NCBI RefSeq assembly: GCF_043944905.1
Contig: NZ_JBIMSN010000050.1
Coordinates: 22,654-86,653 of the forward strand
Reading direction: 5' to 3'
DNA: 64,000 bases
Source: Antrihabitans spumae
GTDB taxonomy: Bacteria > Actinomycetota > Actinomycetes > Mycobacteriales > Mycobacteriaceae
Numbering within the stretch: position 1 is the stretch's first letter; each line of letters starts with the position of its first letter. The notes beneath the pieces were generated by a model. The model searched no databases. It was not told where the DNA came from and saw only the letters and a list, made by a program, of their open reading frames with translations. This document shows, piece after piece, positions 36,522 through 46,500 of this stretch. The position numbers and the translations under genes are program-made.

Positions 36522-37123
36522 CGAGCGCGAATGCCATCGAGCACCGAATCGACGATCCCGTTTGTGTAGGTCGAGTTCAACGGTCCGCTTCGCTGCAGCC
36601 AACGATTCAGTAGCGGCCCCCAGATCAGATCGATTGCGATATCGAGATCTAACGCCGGTGACAGTTGCCCCGCGTCCTGAGCCGCTTGCAGTCGGCGTCT
36701 TTTGACCTCTCGCATCGGTGTCTCCAGCCATTCCGCGTACTGCGCGGCGAGTGTGTCGTCGTTCGATATCGCGGTGTTGAGAGCCCGCATCGGGACGTCG
36801 TACATCGGGTCGTTCAGTTCGTCGGCCGTCGCTGCGAGAACAGCTTTCAGATCGGATTCGATGTCGCCGGTATCGGGGAGGGCAGCCAACTCGGCGCCCT
36901 TCTCGTTCATCGCGACGAACGAATCGAACAACACCGCACCTTTCGACGGCCACCATCGATAGATGGTTTGCTTGCCGACCCCCGCGCGGGCAGCGATCGC
37001 TTCGATGGTCATCTTCTCGTAGCCGACTTCGCGAACGAGGTCGGTTGCCGATTCCAAGATTGCCAGTCGCGAGCTTTCGCTCCGCCGTCGCGCGTCCGCA
37101 GATCGACCGTCTGTCTCCTTCAT
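36518..37123 (-). CDS. TetR-family repressor
   Basis: A 201-residue TetR regulator. The helix-turn-helix is VGYEKMTIEAIAARAGVGKQTIYRWWPSK (about 34-62). The ligand domain contains DLDIAIDLIWGPLLNRWL, the TetR_C signature of a common actinobacterial subfamily. It is divergent from the SDR gene across a 105-base gap holding two dyads built on GAGACG, which are probably its operators. ATG 37123 is preferred over TTG 37129 because of AGG eight bases upstream. Confidence 0.92.
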   Translation of the reverse strand: MKETDGRSADARRRSESSRLAILESATDLVREVGYEKMTIEAIAARAGVGKQTIYRWWPSKGAVLFDSFVAMNEKGAELAALPDTGDIESDLKAVLAATADELNDPMYDVPMRALNTAISNDDTLAAQYAEWLETPMREVKRRRLQAAQDAGQLSPALDLDIAIDLIWGPLLNRWLQRSGPLNSTYTNGIVDSVLDGIRAR

Positions 37124-37144
37124 GCCCAAAACCTACACGAAACG

Positions 37145-37157
37145 AGACGGTCCGTCT
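37145..37157. promoter_or_regulatory. TetR operator candidate 1
   Basis: AGACGG-T-CCGTCT, perfect arms around one base, lies 22 bases upstream of the TetR start. It shares the GACG core with the second site 40 bases further on. Confidence 0.6.
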
Positions 37158-37197
37158 TGACAGTTTGAGCAGCGAGAGTCCATGCTGAACGACGAGA

Positions 37198-37214
37198 CGA
37201 GACGACCCGTCTCG
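37198..37214. promoter_or_regulatory. TetR operator candidate 2
   Basis: CGAGACG-ACC-CGTCTCG, 7-base arms with a 3-base spacer, ends one base before the AAAGGAGG ribosome site of the SDR gene, so binding would block its transcription. It is the better of the two dyads. Confidence 0.65.
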
Positions 37215-37228
37215 CAAAGGAGGCAGTG

Positions 37229-38086
37229 ATGACTGTTCAGCGTTCGTGGTTGATCACCGGTGGTTCTCGTGGCCTCGGTCGCGCGTTCGTTTCGGCTGCG
37301 CTCGACGCAGGCGACCGCGTGGCTGCGTTTGCTCGCTCGACCGCAGAGCTTCGTGAACTTGCCCGACCGACGGGTGGTGCACTCGTTGTGTTCGACGTCG
37401 ACGTGACGGATCGTGAAGCTGTAATCAGTGCAGTCACCGAGGCGCACAACGAATTAGGGCACATCGATGTCGTCGTCAACAACGCGGGAAACATCTCTAT
37501 AGGCATGGTCGAAGAGTTCACCGAAGCGCAAGCCCGAGCACAGTTCGAAACGAACTTCTTCGGCGCGCTCTGGGTGAGCCAGGCAGTCCTCCCCTACCTG
37601 CGTGCCCAACGCAGCGGCCACATCATCCAGATATCGAGCATCGGAGCGCTGGCGAGCGCGCCGACCACCGGCCTGTACAGCGCGAGCAAAGCCGCGCTGG
37701 CAGCCATGAGCGATTCGTTGGCTCTCGAGGTCGCAGCTTTCGGAATTGCCGTCACAGTCGTCGAACCCGGCGGGTACTGGACGGACCTCTACCACGCGAT
37801 GACGTCGACGGACCCGATGCCGACCTACGATCAGATTCGCGACGCGATCACGCAGCAGTGGGATGGCGAATCCGTCGACAGCGCACCGGAATTGGCTGCA
37901 TCGGCCTTGCTGAAACTGGTGAATGCCGAAACCCCGCCACGGCGACTCCTTCTCGGCGGCACCGCATTCGACGCAGCTGCGATGATCGCCGAAAGTCGAC
38001 GGGCGGAATACAGCTCGTGGGAAGCCGTCAGTCGTGCTGCGGAGTCTGCGATACCGGAACCGCAGACTCCGGGCCTACGTCAGTAG
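37229..38086 (+). CDS. Short-chain dehydrogenase/reductase (SDR)
   Basis: A 285-residue classical SDR: TGGSRGLGRAF cofactor loop, NNAGN, active-site Ser in QISSIGALAS, and YSASKAALAAMSD with the Tyr-Lys pair. VEPGGYWTDL follows. A strong AAAGGAGG at 37216-37223 serves ATG 37229. The neighbouring TetR repressor and the operator overlapping its leader indicate induction by a small ligand, probably a carbonyl compound or an antimicrobial. Confidence 0.92.
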   Translation: MTVQRSWLITGGSRGLGRAFVSAALDAGDRVAAFARSTAELRELARPTGGALVVFDVDVTDREAVISAVTEAHNELGHIDVVVNNAGNISIGMVEEFTEAQARAQFETNFFGALWVSQAVLPYLRAQRSGHIIQISSIGALASAPTTGLYSASKAALAAMSDSLALEVAAFGIAVTVVEPGGYWTDLYHAMTSTDPMPTYDQIRDAITQQWDGESVDSAPELAASALLKLVNAETPPRRLLLGGTAFDAAAMIAESRRAEYSSWEAVSRAAESAIPEPQTPGLRQ

Positions 38087-38457
38087 CTACTGCAGCTATC
38101 GGCGATGGACTGAATCACAGGGCGCGCCTGCTCGGCTTCCAAGCTGTTCGCGAGCTGCTCGGCTCGCCCGCTCATCCCCGGATTGGCGGCCAGGTAGGCG
38201 TCGATTGCCATCCGCCGCTGATCGACGGGCAGGTCGAAGAGCACGGCGAGCTGCGCCTTCTGCTCCGGCATCTGGTCGAGTTGTGCCGCGACATCTGGTG
38301 CGCGGTCGTGCAGTGCCGCATCGATCTGGCCGAAGTTGCAGGTCGAGTTCAGTAGCGGATCGAAGATGTCTGTCGGAACCGCAGAGGCAGTCGTGGGTGC
38401 AAGCAGCAACACTCCGCCCGCCATCGCTCCGATCAACGTCGTTTTGAGTGGTTTCAT
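38080..38457 (-). CDS. Exported hemophore-related protein
   Basis: A 125-residue secreted protein with signal peptide (KPLKTTLIGAMAGGVLLLAP ... TASA, cleavage near residue 26). The mature helical domain has two cysteines (NSTCNFGQIDAALH and IADSCSSY). It contains the Ala/Asp-rich APDVAAQLDQMPEQKAQL and ANPGMSGRAEQL of the hemophore-related (Rv0203-like heme-binding) family. Start ATG 38457 fits the signal peptide. It overlaps the SDR gene by a few bases at the 3' end. Heme binding is inferred from family only. Confidence 0.75.
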   Translation of the reverse strand: MKPLKTTLIGAMAGGVLLLAPTTASAVPTDIFDPLLNSTCNFGQIDAALHDRAPDVAAQLDQMPEQKAQLAVLFDLPVDQRRMAIDAYLAANPGMSGRAEQLANSLEAEQARPVIQSIADSCSSY

Positions 38458-38503
38458 ACCTTCGGATTGACCGAGATCGACTTCGGTAAACGTCGCAAAC
38501 CAC

Positions 38504-39880
38504 TCAAATCTGCCGCGCAGCCCTCGCGATGGCATCGGCCGAGCGGTCGATATCGGCGTCCGTTGTCGCCCAATTCGACACCGATATGCGCAGCACGTAC
38601 TCGTTGTTCCAGGTGGTGCCACCGAGCCAGCAGGTTCCATCGCGCTGGATGGCGACAACAGCTGCTCGGTTCGCGTCGTCTCCTCCGGGTAGTCGCACGA
38701 GCACTTGATTGAGGACGACGTCGTTAAGGACGTCCGCGCCCGGCAACCGAGCCAAGCTATCTGCCATTCGACGAGCTTGCGCGCAGTTTCGCGAGATCAG
38801 GTCGGCGACGCCCGCACGGCCGAGTGATCGGATCGCTGCGTACACCGGGACCGCACGAGCACGTCGCGAACTTTCAGGTACGTAGTTCGTGTTGTTGCGC
38901 TGACCGGGATCGACAACGAGATACGGCCCCGCGAGGCCCATGGCGGCGACATGAGCGTCGGGATCGGCAACGATTGCCATTGCCCCGTCGTACGGAACGT
39001 TCAACCATTTGTGCGCGTCGACAGCCCAGGAGTCCGCTCGTTCGACGCCGCGCGTCAGATGACTCGTCGACGGCGAGGCAGCGGCCCATAAGCCGAAGGC
39101 GCCATCGACGTGCAGCCACGCATCGTGAGCGGCACAGGCGTCGGCTATTCGAGCGAAGGAGTCGAAAGCGCCCGTTGCCACGTTCCCGGCTTGCGCGCAT
39201 ACGATCGCCGGACCCTCCCCTCCGGCCAGAGCAGCGCTGAGCGCGTCGGGTTCCATTCGTCCCTGATCATCGGTGGCAATGCGCACCGCGGTGTCGGCGC
39301 CGAGCCCGAGCAGCCGCAGTGCCGTGTAGATGGTGGCGTGCGCTTGCTCGCCGCACAGGATCCGAATCGAAGGCGCGCCCATCAGCCCGTGCTTACCGAC
39401 GTCCCACCCTGTTCTTGCAAGGACTGCATGGCGCGCGGCGGCCAGGCAGGTGGTGTTGGCGCCTTGGCCACCGGTGACGAAGCCGACGCTCGCTGTCTCG
39501 GGCAGTCCGAGCAAGTCGAGCAACCACGCAGAGGTGATCTCTTCGATTGCGGCGGCAGCGGGGGAGAGGGCATGGAACGCGGCGCACTGATCCCACGCGG
39601 AGACGACCCAGTCCGCGGCCAAGGCTGCGGGGAGCGCACCGCCGATGACGAAGCCGAAATGTCGGGGACCGGAACTCGCGACAAGGCCCGGATCGGCACC
39701 GGCAACAAGCGCGTCGATGACAGCAGCAGGGTCCTCGCCGCGTTCCGGCAACGGCCCGCCGAGAAAGTCGCGGACACCGTCGGCGTCGGTTCGGGCGGCA
39801 ACGGGGCGCTCGTCGAGTGTGTCGAGGAATGCCTGCGCATGCGCGGCGGCAGTGGCGAGTCCTGCTGTGCGATCACCCAT
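38504..39880 (-). CDS. PLP-dependent decarboxylase (group II)
   Basis: A 458-residue fold-type-I enzyme of the aromatic amino-acid/glutamate/tyrosine decarboxylase group. SGPRHFGFVIGGALPAALAADW opens the active-site region, GFVTGGQGANTTCLAAARHA binds the cofactor phosphate, HVDGAFGLWAA follows, and SWAVDAHKWLNVPYDGA contains the lysine. The GTCWLGGTTWNNEYVLRISVS C-terminus is typical of the group II bacterial members. Substrate unknown. ATG 39880 is used because the frame upstream shows no family similarity. It is divergent from the lipoprotein hydrolase with a 99-base gap. Confidence 0.9.
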   Translation of the reverse strand: MGDRTAGLATAAAHAQAFLDTLDERPVAARTDADGVRDFLGGPLPERGEDPAAVIDALVAGADPGLVASSGPRHFGFVIGGALPAALAADWVVSAWDQCAAFHALSPAAAAIEEITSAWLLDLLGLPETASVGFVTGGQGANTTCLAAARHAVLARTGWDVGKHGLMGAPSIRILCGEQAHATIYTALRLLGLGADTAVRIATDDQGRMEPDALSAALAGGEGPAIVCAQAGNVATGAFDSFARIADACAAHDAWLHVDGAFGLWAAASPSTSHLTRGVERADSWAVDAHKWLNVPYDGAMAIVADPDAHVAAMGLAGPYLVVDPGQRNNTNYVPESSRRARAVPVYAAIRSLGRAGVADLISRNCAQARRMADSLARLPGADVLNDVVLNQVLVRLPGGDDANRAAVVAIQRDGTCWLGGTTWNNEYVLRISVSNWATTDADIDRSADAIARAARQI

Positions 39881-39979
39881 AACCAAACAGTAGAACGACC
39901 TGCGGAATCGCATGTGCCGGAACCGTTGCGGAGCTACGATTTTCTGCAGACGGGGGACCTCAGACAGCAGGGAGTTCCG

Positions 39980-41584
39980 ATGAAACACTCAGCATCGAGG
40001 CGCCGTGGGCGCGCTGCCGGTGCGGTCCTTACCGCCGCCGTTCTTGCAGCCGGTTGTTCGTCCGGATCGTCGGGATCATCGGACGAATTCTCACTCGACA
40101 CCCCGACCTCGATCGGTGAATCGCCGAGTGTGATTGCCGGCGTTGCATTTCCCGACGACAGTGTCAACCGAGCCGTGGCCAGGCTCGACGATCTCGCCGA
40201 GCAGGTGATGGGCAATTCGGGTATTCCCGGTATGGCCATCGCTGTGGTTCATGGCGGAAAAGTGCTCTACGCCAAAGGATTCGGTGTCCGAGACATCGAG
40301 AAAGGCGACAAGGTCGACGCGGACACCGTCTTTCAGGTCGCTTCGGTCTCGAAGTCGGTGTCGGCGACGGTTGTTGCCAGCGAGGTCACCAAAGGCGATG
40401 TCTCGTGGGATTCCAAGGTCAAGGAGTTGATGCCCAACTTCTCCCTCGCTGATCCATGGGTCTCGGACAACGTGACCGTCGGCGACGGCTTCTCCCACCG
40501 CACAGGGCTTCCCGGCGCTGCCGGTGACAAGCTGGAGGATCTCGGCTTCGACCGTCAGTACATCCTCGACCACCTGCGGATGCACCAGTTGAACCCCTTC
40601 CGGATCACGTACAACTACGCCAACTACGGCCTCACCATGGGCGCAGAGGCTGTGGCGACGAAGGCAGGAAAGGAGTGGGCGGATCTGGCCGAAGAAGCAA
40701 TCTACAAGCCACTCGGCCTCGACTCCACGAGTTCACGGCACTCCGACTTCCTCACCCGGAGCAACCGCGCGACGCTGCACCAGAAGGTCGACGGCCGTTT
40801 TGTTCACGACCTCGACCGTGACGCGGATCCGCAAGCTCCCGCGGGTGGCGTCAGCTCATCGGTGAACGATCTGGCCAAATGGCTGCTGATGGTTCTCGGA
40901 AACGGCACCTACGAGGGCAAGCAGATCTACTCGCCCGAATCGTTCCTGCCCGCAATCTCGCCGCAGGTTGTCGCCCACCCACCGTCGACGCCCGAATCAC
41001 GAGCCTCCTTCTACGGTTTCGGCTACAACGTCAACACGTCGCCTGCCGGTCGAACCGGCTTCAATCACTCCGGTGCGTTCCTGTCCGGCGCGGCCACGAA
41101 TATCCTTGCCCTACCGTCGGCCGACGTCGCCATCGTGACCCTCACGAACGCGTGGCCGATCGGAGTTCCTGAGATCGTGAACGAAAGCTTCTCCGATCTC
41201 GTGCAATTCGGTTCGATCACGGAGGACTTTACCGCCCTGTTTACCAAGGTGCTCGGGCCGATTACCGTGCCGGACGGTTCGCTGGTCGGAAAGTCCGCTC
41301 CCACCAACCCCGCTCCCGCCAAACCGCTGTCGGAGTACGCAGGCACGTACGCCAACGACTACTACGGACCCGCGACGATCTCGGAGAAAGACGGTGCCCT
41401 CGTCCTCGGACTTGGCCCGGCAGGTCAAACCTTCCCACTGAAGCATTGGGACGGCGATACCTTCACCTTCACGCTGCTCACCGAAAACGCCGCGCCGGGA
41501 ACGATTTCGAAGGCCACCTTCGACGGGGGTCGGCTCAATCTCGAGTACTACGACGCCGAGAAGATGGGGACGTTCGTTCGCTAG
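39980..41584 (+). CDS. Lipoprotein serine hydrolase with C-terminal extension
   Basis: A 534-residue exported beta-lactamase-fold hydrolase: signal peptide with lipobox VLAAGC (cysteine near 26), SxxK in VFQVASVSKSVSATVVA, YxN in YNYANYGLTMGAEA and a Gly-containing third motif near FNHSGAFLSG. A DUF3471-like beta-rich domain (LSEYAGTYANDYYGPATI) forms the last 100 residues. It resembles esterase/DD-peptidase-type proteins of the EstB/PBP4* group. GGAG lies 5 bases before ATG 39980. The truncated paralogue lies immediately downstream on the other strand. Confidence 0.88.
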   Translation: MKHSASRRRGRAAGAVLTAAVLAAGCSSGSSGSSDEFSLDTPTSIGESPSVIAGVAFPDDSVNRAVARLDDLAEQVMGNSGIPGMAIAVVHGGKVLYAKGFGVRDIEKGDKVDADTVFQVASVSKSVSATVVASEVTKGDVSWDSKVKELMPNFSLADPWVSDNVTVGDGFSHRTGLPGAAGDKLEDLGFDRQYILDHLRMHQLNPFRITYNYANYGLTMGAEAVATKAGKEWADLAEEAIYKPLGLDSTSSRHSDFLTRSNRATLHQKVDGRFVHDLDRDADPQAPAGGVSSSVNDLAKWLLMVLGNGTYEGKQIYSPESFLPAISPQVVAHPPSTPESRASFYGFGYNVNTSPAGRTGFNHSGAFLSGAATNILALPSADVAIVTLTNAWPIGVPEIVNESFSDLVQFGSITEDFTALFTKVLGPITVPDGSLVGKSAPTNPAPAKPLSEYAGTYANDYYGPATISEKDGALVLGLGPAGQTFPLKHWDGDTFTFTLLTENAAPGTISKATFDGGRLNLEYYDAEKMGTFVR

Positions 41585-41590
41585 ATCGGG

Positions 41591-42160
41591 TCAGGCCGGC
41601 GGGCGGTTGGGCACAAGCATCGTTGCGATCTCCGTGCCCGCCGGCATCGCGTTGTTGGTGTTCGGATCGGGAGTGTTCTGCCCGAGGGTGACATAAACGA
41701 TGACCAGGGTCTTCGTCTCGGAGTCGTGGAACACTGCTCCGTGATACCCGCCGTACGAGGGATTCGAAATGATCCAGGCGTTGTCGTGCAGGACGCCGTA
41801 AGCGAAGAATTTGTCCTTCGTGAACGGTCCGATTCCAGCGGTGGACGGACCCAGCATGGCCGTGGACTGTTCTTTCGACAGCAGCGTGCCGTCGGTCAGC
41901 GCACGCATCCAGGTTGCGACATCCGCCACGGTGGTGTTCATGTTGCCGCTGTGCAGAAATGCCGTCGGATTCCAGAAGGTGGAGTCTTCGAACATGCCAC
42001 GCTCGTTTGTGTAGCCGTGCAGGATCGGCCCGCTCATCTGCGAATTCAGCACTGGGTGCGTGTCTTTCATCTGCAGTGGGTCAAGGATGCGCGTCTGGAG
42101 CAACTCACCCAACGTCTTGCCGGTCGCCTTCTGCAAGACCTCGCCGACGGATCCTCGTAT
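41591..42160 (-). pseudogene. Truncated serine hydrolase (C-terminal part only)
   Basis: Reading from about 42160 the sequence matches the second half of serine beta-lactamase/DD-carboxypeptidases: GEVLQKATGKTLGELLQTRI, GPILHGYTNERGMFEDSTFW, SGNMNTTVADVATWMRAL, and YGGYHGAVFHDSE. The part carrying SxxK and YxN should precede it; the similarity stops just where the YSNxxY motif would be. The remaining frame upstream (to 42196) is not homologous, and the DUF2252 gene begins on the other strand at 42174. I see no start and no signal peptide. It is a decayed relic. Confidence 0.7.
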
Positions 42161-42173
42161 CGGCGGCCACGTC

Positions 42174-43565
42174 GTGGTAACCACCGCCGATGGCAACGAC
42201 TACGCGTCGCTGCGGCGTCGCGCGGTACCGCGGGAAGAGCGTTACCTGCTCGGAAAAACGATGCGTAAACGAACACCGCGATCGGCACTCGGAGAATGGC
42301 GAACCGAAAACGATCGGCCGAATGTTCTTGCGTCGATAAAAGAATCCCATATGGGAAGAATCGATTCTCTGGTTCCCGTGCGGGTCGGGCGAATGGTTGC
42401 CTCGCCGTACGGCTTTCTTCGTGGCTCGGCGATCGTAATGGCCCACGACCTGGCAGCACTGCCCGCGACAGGGATTCGGCCGGTGATCTGTGGCGACGCG
42501 CACCTCGGCAACTTCGGCTTCTACGCGTCGCCCGAGCGGGACCTCGTGCTCGACCTCAACGACTTCGACGAGGCCCATCCTGGCGGCTGGGAGTGGGACG
42601 TGCGTCGGCTCACCGCAAGCATCTGGATCGCAGGTAGGCAGAACTCGGCAACCGAAGAGGAGTGCGCGAGCGCCGTCGAATCCTGTGTTGCCATGTATCG
42701 CAAGCACATTCGTTGGCTCGCCGGTCAACCGCTCCTGACGCGGTCGTTCGAACGGCTCGACCGCGATCGCCTCCAGACGACGGCGTCGGACAAGTCGCTA
42801 CGGCACGAGATCGAGCGGTCGGCCCGACGCGCGCGGCGGCGGGTCAGCGATCGCGCGCTGCCACGGTTCACCGAACAGGACGCAGGTAGTCGCAGAATCG
42901 TCACCGAGCCGCCGCTGATCACACGGTTGGACACTGCCGAAGCCGACAGTCTTGCCGTCGGTCTGGACGAATACCTCGCGACTTTGCCGAGTCACTGGCG
43001 CCGGGTACTGAGCGGCTACACCCTCGTCGATGTCGCGCACAAGGTCGTCGGGGTCGGCAGTGTCGGCCTGCGCGCGTACGTCGCACTGTGCGAGGGCAGT
43101 AGCCCCGACGACGTCGTCTTCCTCCAACTCAAACAGGCAAGACGGTCGGTGGTAGCGCCGTTCGTGCACGGTGAATCCGCGTGGCACGACCACCAGGGTC
43201 GACGCGTTGTCGAGTATCAGCAGGCCTTGCAGACGGTCAGTGACCCGCTGCTCGGTTGGACCACGGTCGACGGTCGCCAGTACTACGTACGTCAGTTCCG
43301 GAACATGAAGGGCGCCATCGCAATAGACCACCTGACGCCGGCTGCCCTGACCGACTACGCCGGAATCTGCGGTCGGCTGCTCGCAAAAGGACACGCACGA
43401 ACGAGCGGGGCGTCCATGATCGCCGGATATGTCGGCGGGTCCGACAAGCTCGAGGTTGCGCTGCGCCGCTTCGCCCGCGCCTACGCCGACCAGACCGAGA
43501 TCGATCACGGCCTCATGGTCGACGCTGTCAGGCGCGGTGAGTTGCCGTGCAAGCCGATCGATTAG
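42174..43565 (+). CDS. DUF2252 protein
   Basis: A 463-residue cytoplasmic protein of family DUF2252, which shares a kinase/aminoglycoside phosphotransferase-like fold but has no assigned function. Visible family segments are RVGRMVASPYGFLRGSAIVMA, VICGDAHLGNFGFYASPERD and LDLNDFDEAHPGGWEWDVRR (an HLGN...D..DFD pattern resembling a kinase active site). VGVGSVGLRAYVALCEG comes further on. Start GTG 42174 is tentative; the first confidently homologous residues are around RKRTPRSALGEW (42265). It begins at the break point of the truncated serine hydrolase. Confidence 0.85.
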   Translation: MVTTADGNDYASLRRRAVPREERYLLGKTMRKRTPRSALGEWRTENDRPNVLASIKESHMGRIDSLVPVRVGRMVASPYGFLRGSAIVMAHDLAALPATGIRPVICGDAHLGNFGFYASPERDLVLDLNDFDEAHPGGWEWDVRRLTASIWIAGRQNSATEEECASAVESCVAMYRKHIRWLAGQPLLTRSFERLDRDRLQTTASDKSLRHEIERSARRARRRVSDRALPRFTEQDAGSRRIVTEPPLITRLDTAEADSLAVGLDEYLATLPSHWRRVLSGYTLVDVAHKVVGVGSVGLRAYVALCEGSSPDDVVFLQLKQARRSVVAPFVHGESAWHDHQGRRVVEYQQALQTVSDPLLGWTTVDGRQYYVRQFRNMKGAIAIDHLTPAALTDYAGICGRLLAKGHARTSGASMIAGYVGGSDKLEVALRRFARAYADQTEIDHGLMVDAVRRGELPCKPID

Positions 43566-43574
43566 GTACTTCGA

Positions 43575-46500
43575 CTACAGCAGGTTGTGCAGGCGCAAAT
43601 CACTGATGTACTTCGCGATCAGTGCCGGCGACAGGTGCGGAACATTGCCTTCTGCACCGACTTTCGCCGCCTGGACAGCCGCTGTGAATCCATGTGCAGG
43701 CAACGCCGAGCCGCGAACAGGGTTGCTGGGGCGCCGATAGGCATGCAGCAGGGGAAGTAGCGACGCTTGGCGCTGCTTTTCGGGAAGGGATCGCAACGCC
43801 GTCTCGAAGCGCGCAAGCCAATCGGCGTAGTCGTCGACGCGATGGATCGGATGGCCGGATTCGATAAGCCAGTCGACGAAGGTGTCGAGCGAGATGCCGT
43901 CGTCGTGCGGATTGACGACGTCGAAGGTCCGCAGTCCCGCAACGGATTCCGTGCCCAGTGTGGTGATGGCCTCGGCGACGAAGTCGGCAGGTAGGCCGTC
44001 GTAGTGTGCGCGTTGGCGGTTCCCGTCCTGGTCGGTGCGGTAAAAGGAGAACGGTGCGAGCGCGGTGGTGACGATGCTCAGCAGCAGTCGAGAGAAGATG
44101 TCCGGTACGTTCAGCTGACCGCCGAATCGACTGTGGGCCAGAATCATATCCGACCGAAATACCGAAACAGGAAGTCCGCAGAGGTCGTGTGCTTCTCGGA
44201 GCAGCACCTCGCCTGCCCACTTGCTGTTCCCGTAGCCGTTCGCGTAGTTGTCGTCGATCGTGCGTACCGGGCTGACGTCCCGGATGTCGCCGTCCTCTTC
44301 GAAGGCGGACGGAGCGATCTGGGCGGCCACCGCGACGGTCGAGAGATAGGTGACCGGCTTGATGTGCGACGTGATCGCAAGCCGAACGACCTCGGCCGTT
44401 CCGACAACATTGGGACCGAAGAGTTGCTCGTACGGCAGCACATGGTTTACCAACGCCGCCGGGTGAACGATCAAATCGACGTTGTCTGCCAACTTGTTCC
44501 AGGTCTCGTCGTCGAGTCCGAGGTTGGTCTCACCGATGTCGCCTGCCAGCACTTCGAGGTACCTGTCGGCGAGCTCGCGGTGCCGGGCGAGCAGGGCGGG
44601 ATCACCGCTGTCGAAGGCGTCGTCGAGTCGTGAGCGCGCCGCGGCGACGTCCCTGCCGCGGACGATACAGACCAGCGAGCCGCCGCCGGATCGGTCGAGT
44701 CGTTCGAGCCAGTCCAAGCAGAGAAATCGACCGAGATGCCGTTGGCGCCGGTCAGCAGAACCGTCCGCACCTGGCCGGTAGCGGTCGGCAGGGTCAGTGC
44801 AGCGTCGAGGGTTCGGCTGTCGATGAATTTGTCCAAGGTCAGATCCGTGGCACGTGCGTGCTCGCCGACACCGTGGACCGAGGCGAACGTCGGTCGTAGC
44901 GAACCGGACGTTCGCGCGGCCGTCACGTACTCCGCCAGTTCCCCCAAACCGTGTGCTGGACTGACGATCACCCCGACAGGTACGTCGACGTCGAAGATTT
45001 CGCGAAGCAGATTCGAGAACGACAGCGCCGACAGCGAATCGCCGCCGAGGTCGGCGAAGTGTGCGTCCGGGCGCAGATCGCTTGCTGCGCAACCGAGCAA
45101 CGCTTCTGCGGCGCGTCCGATGGTTTCGAGAACACTCAGCTCGGCTGCCTCGTGCCGCAGCGCGATGAGGTCGTCGGCTTGCTCTTCTGCGAGCACGGCG
45201 TAGAGCTGCTGCAGGCGTGGTGCGTATCGTTCGATCAGCTTGGGTCGCAACAGCTTACCGATGCCGGACAGCAAGCCGTTCGCGGTGGTGAACGGCTCGG
45301 GCTCGATGATGAAATCGCGTGGAATCTCGTAGGAATTGAGGCCGGCGTCGCGGCCTATCCGGTGTAGCGAATCGCTCAGTGCCGCTTTCGGGTCATCGCA
45401 CGCTAGCAGTTCCTCGGTCGGCACCACGACCGCAAGCACGTACGCGCGCTCGCTGCTGCCGTAGACGAAAATCTGTTGCAGCAGTGGGCTACTGGCAAAC
45501 ACTGCCTCCAATGTGGCGACTGCGACGAACTCACCCTGCGACAGTTTGAGCACGTTGTTTCTGCGGTCGACGTAGGAAAGTCGACCCGGTGCAAGCTCGG
45601 CCACGATATCGCCGGTCCGGTAGAAGCCGTCCGCATCGAAGATCTCCGCATTGATGTCGGGGCGCTTGTAGTACCCGGGGATCATGGTGGACGTTTTCAA
45701 CAGCAGTTCGCCGCGTGCGTGTGGTTGGTCGGTACCGAAATAGCCGAGTTCGGGCACGTCGACCAACTTGTATTCCAGCACCGGCGGTCGGCGGACGATC
45801 GTATCGATCACGACGCCACCGCCCGCCTCGGTCGAGCCATAACCGTCGTGCAGCTCGAGTTCGATCACCGATTCGACGAAGCTCTTCATCTCGGCGGCGA
45901 TAGGCGCGCTCCCGACGACAACGGACATGTACCGACCGCCCAGAAAGCTCTCGCGCAGTTCAGCTTTCACGGTCGCATCGAGTGCTTCGCGATCGGTGCC
46001 CGGTTCCGATCGCCGGTCCATCTCGCTTTGGTAGCGCTGAAAGATCATGTCGCACACTCGCGGAACGAAAAACAGCTCGGTTCGCCGGGTCAGTGCGATG
46101 TCGTCGAACAGGGTCGACATGTCGCTCTTGGCTGTGAAATAGGCGGTGCCCCCACGCGCGAGAACGCCGTGCAGACTGATACGGCCTGCGATGTGGCTCA
46201 TCGGCATGTAATTGAGGTTGATCCCGGCGACCTCCGGTTGGGACAACCAGACGGCGGTCACCAAACTGCGGGTGTACATCGCGCCCTTCGGAGTTCCCGT
46301 ACTGCCGGAGGTGTAGATCAGAAGTGCCAGCGGATCCTCGTCGTCGTCGGGGACGAACAGCGGTGCTGTCGGCAACCGACGGCCCCGGTCGATGACCGAA
46401 TCGAGCGACTCCACAACTACCGAGGTGTTCGCGAGGCGCGCGACGGCGTCGTCGTATGCGGTCCGCTGAACGTCGTCGTCGCAGTGGTAGTCGAAGACGA

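Noticed and set aside
36105..37217. 370-codon minus frame spanning the globin and TetR region
   Set aside because: Out-of-frame shadow of the TetR gene and its promoter.
39110..39979. N-terminal extension of the + strand lipoprotein hydrolase
   Set aside because: It overlaps the decarboxylase antisense and removes the signal peptide from the start; the true start is 39980.
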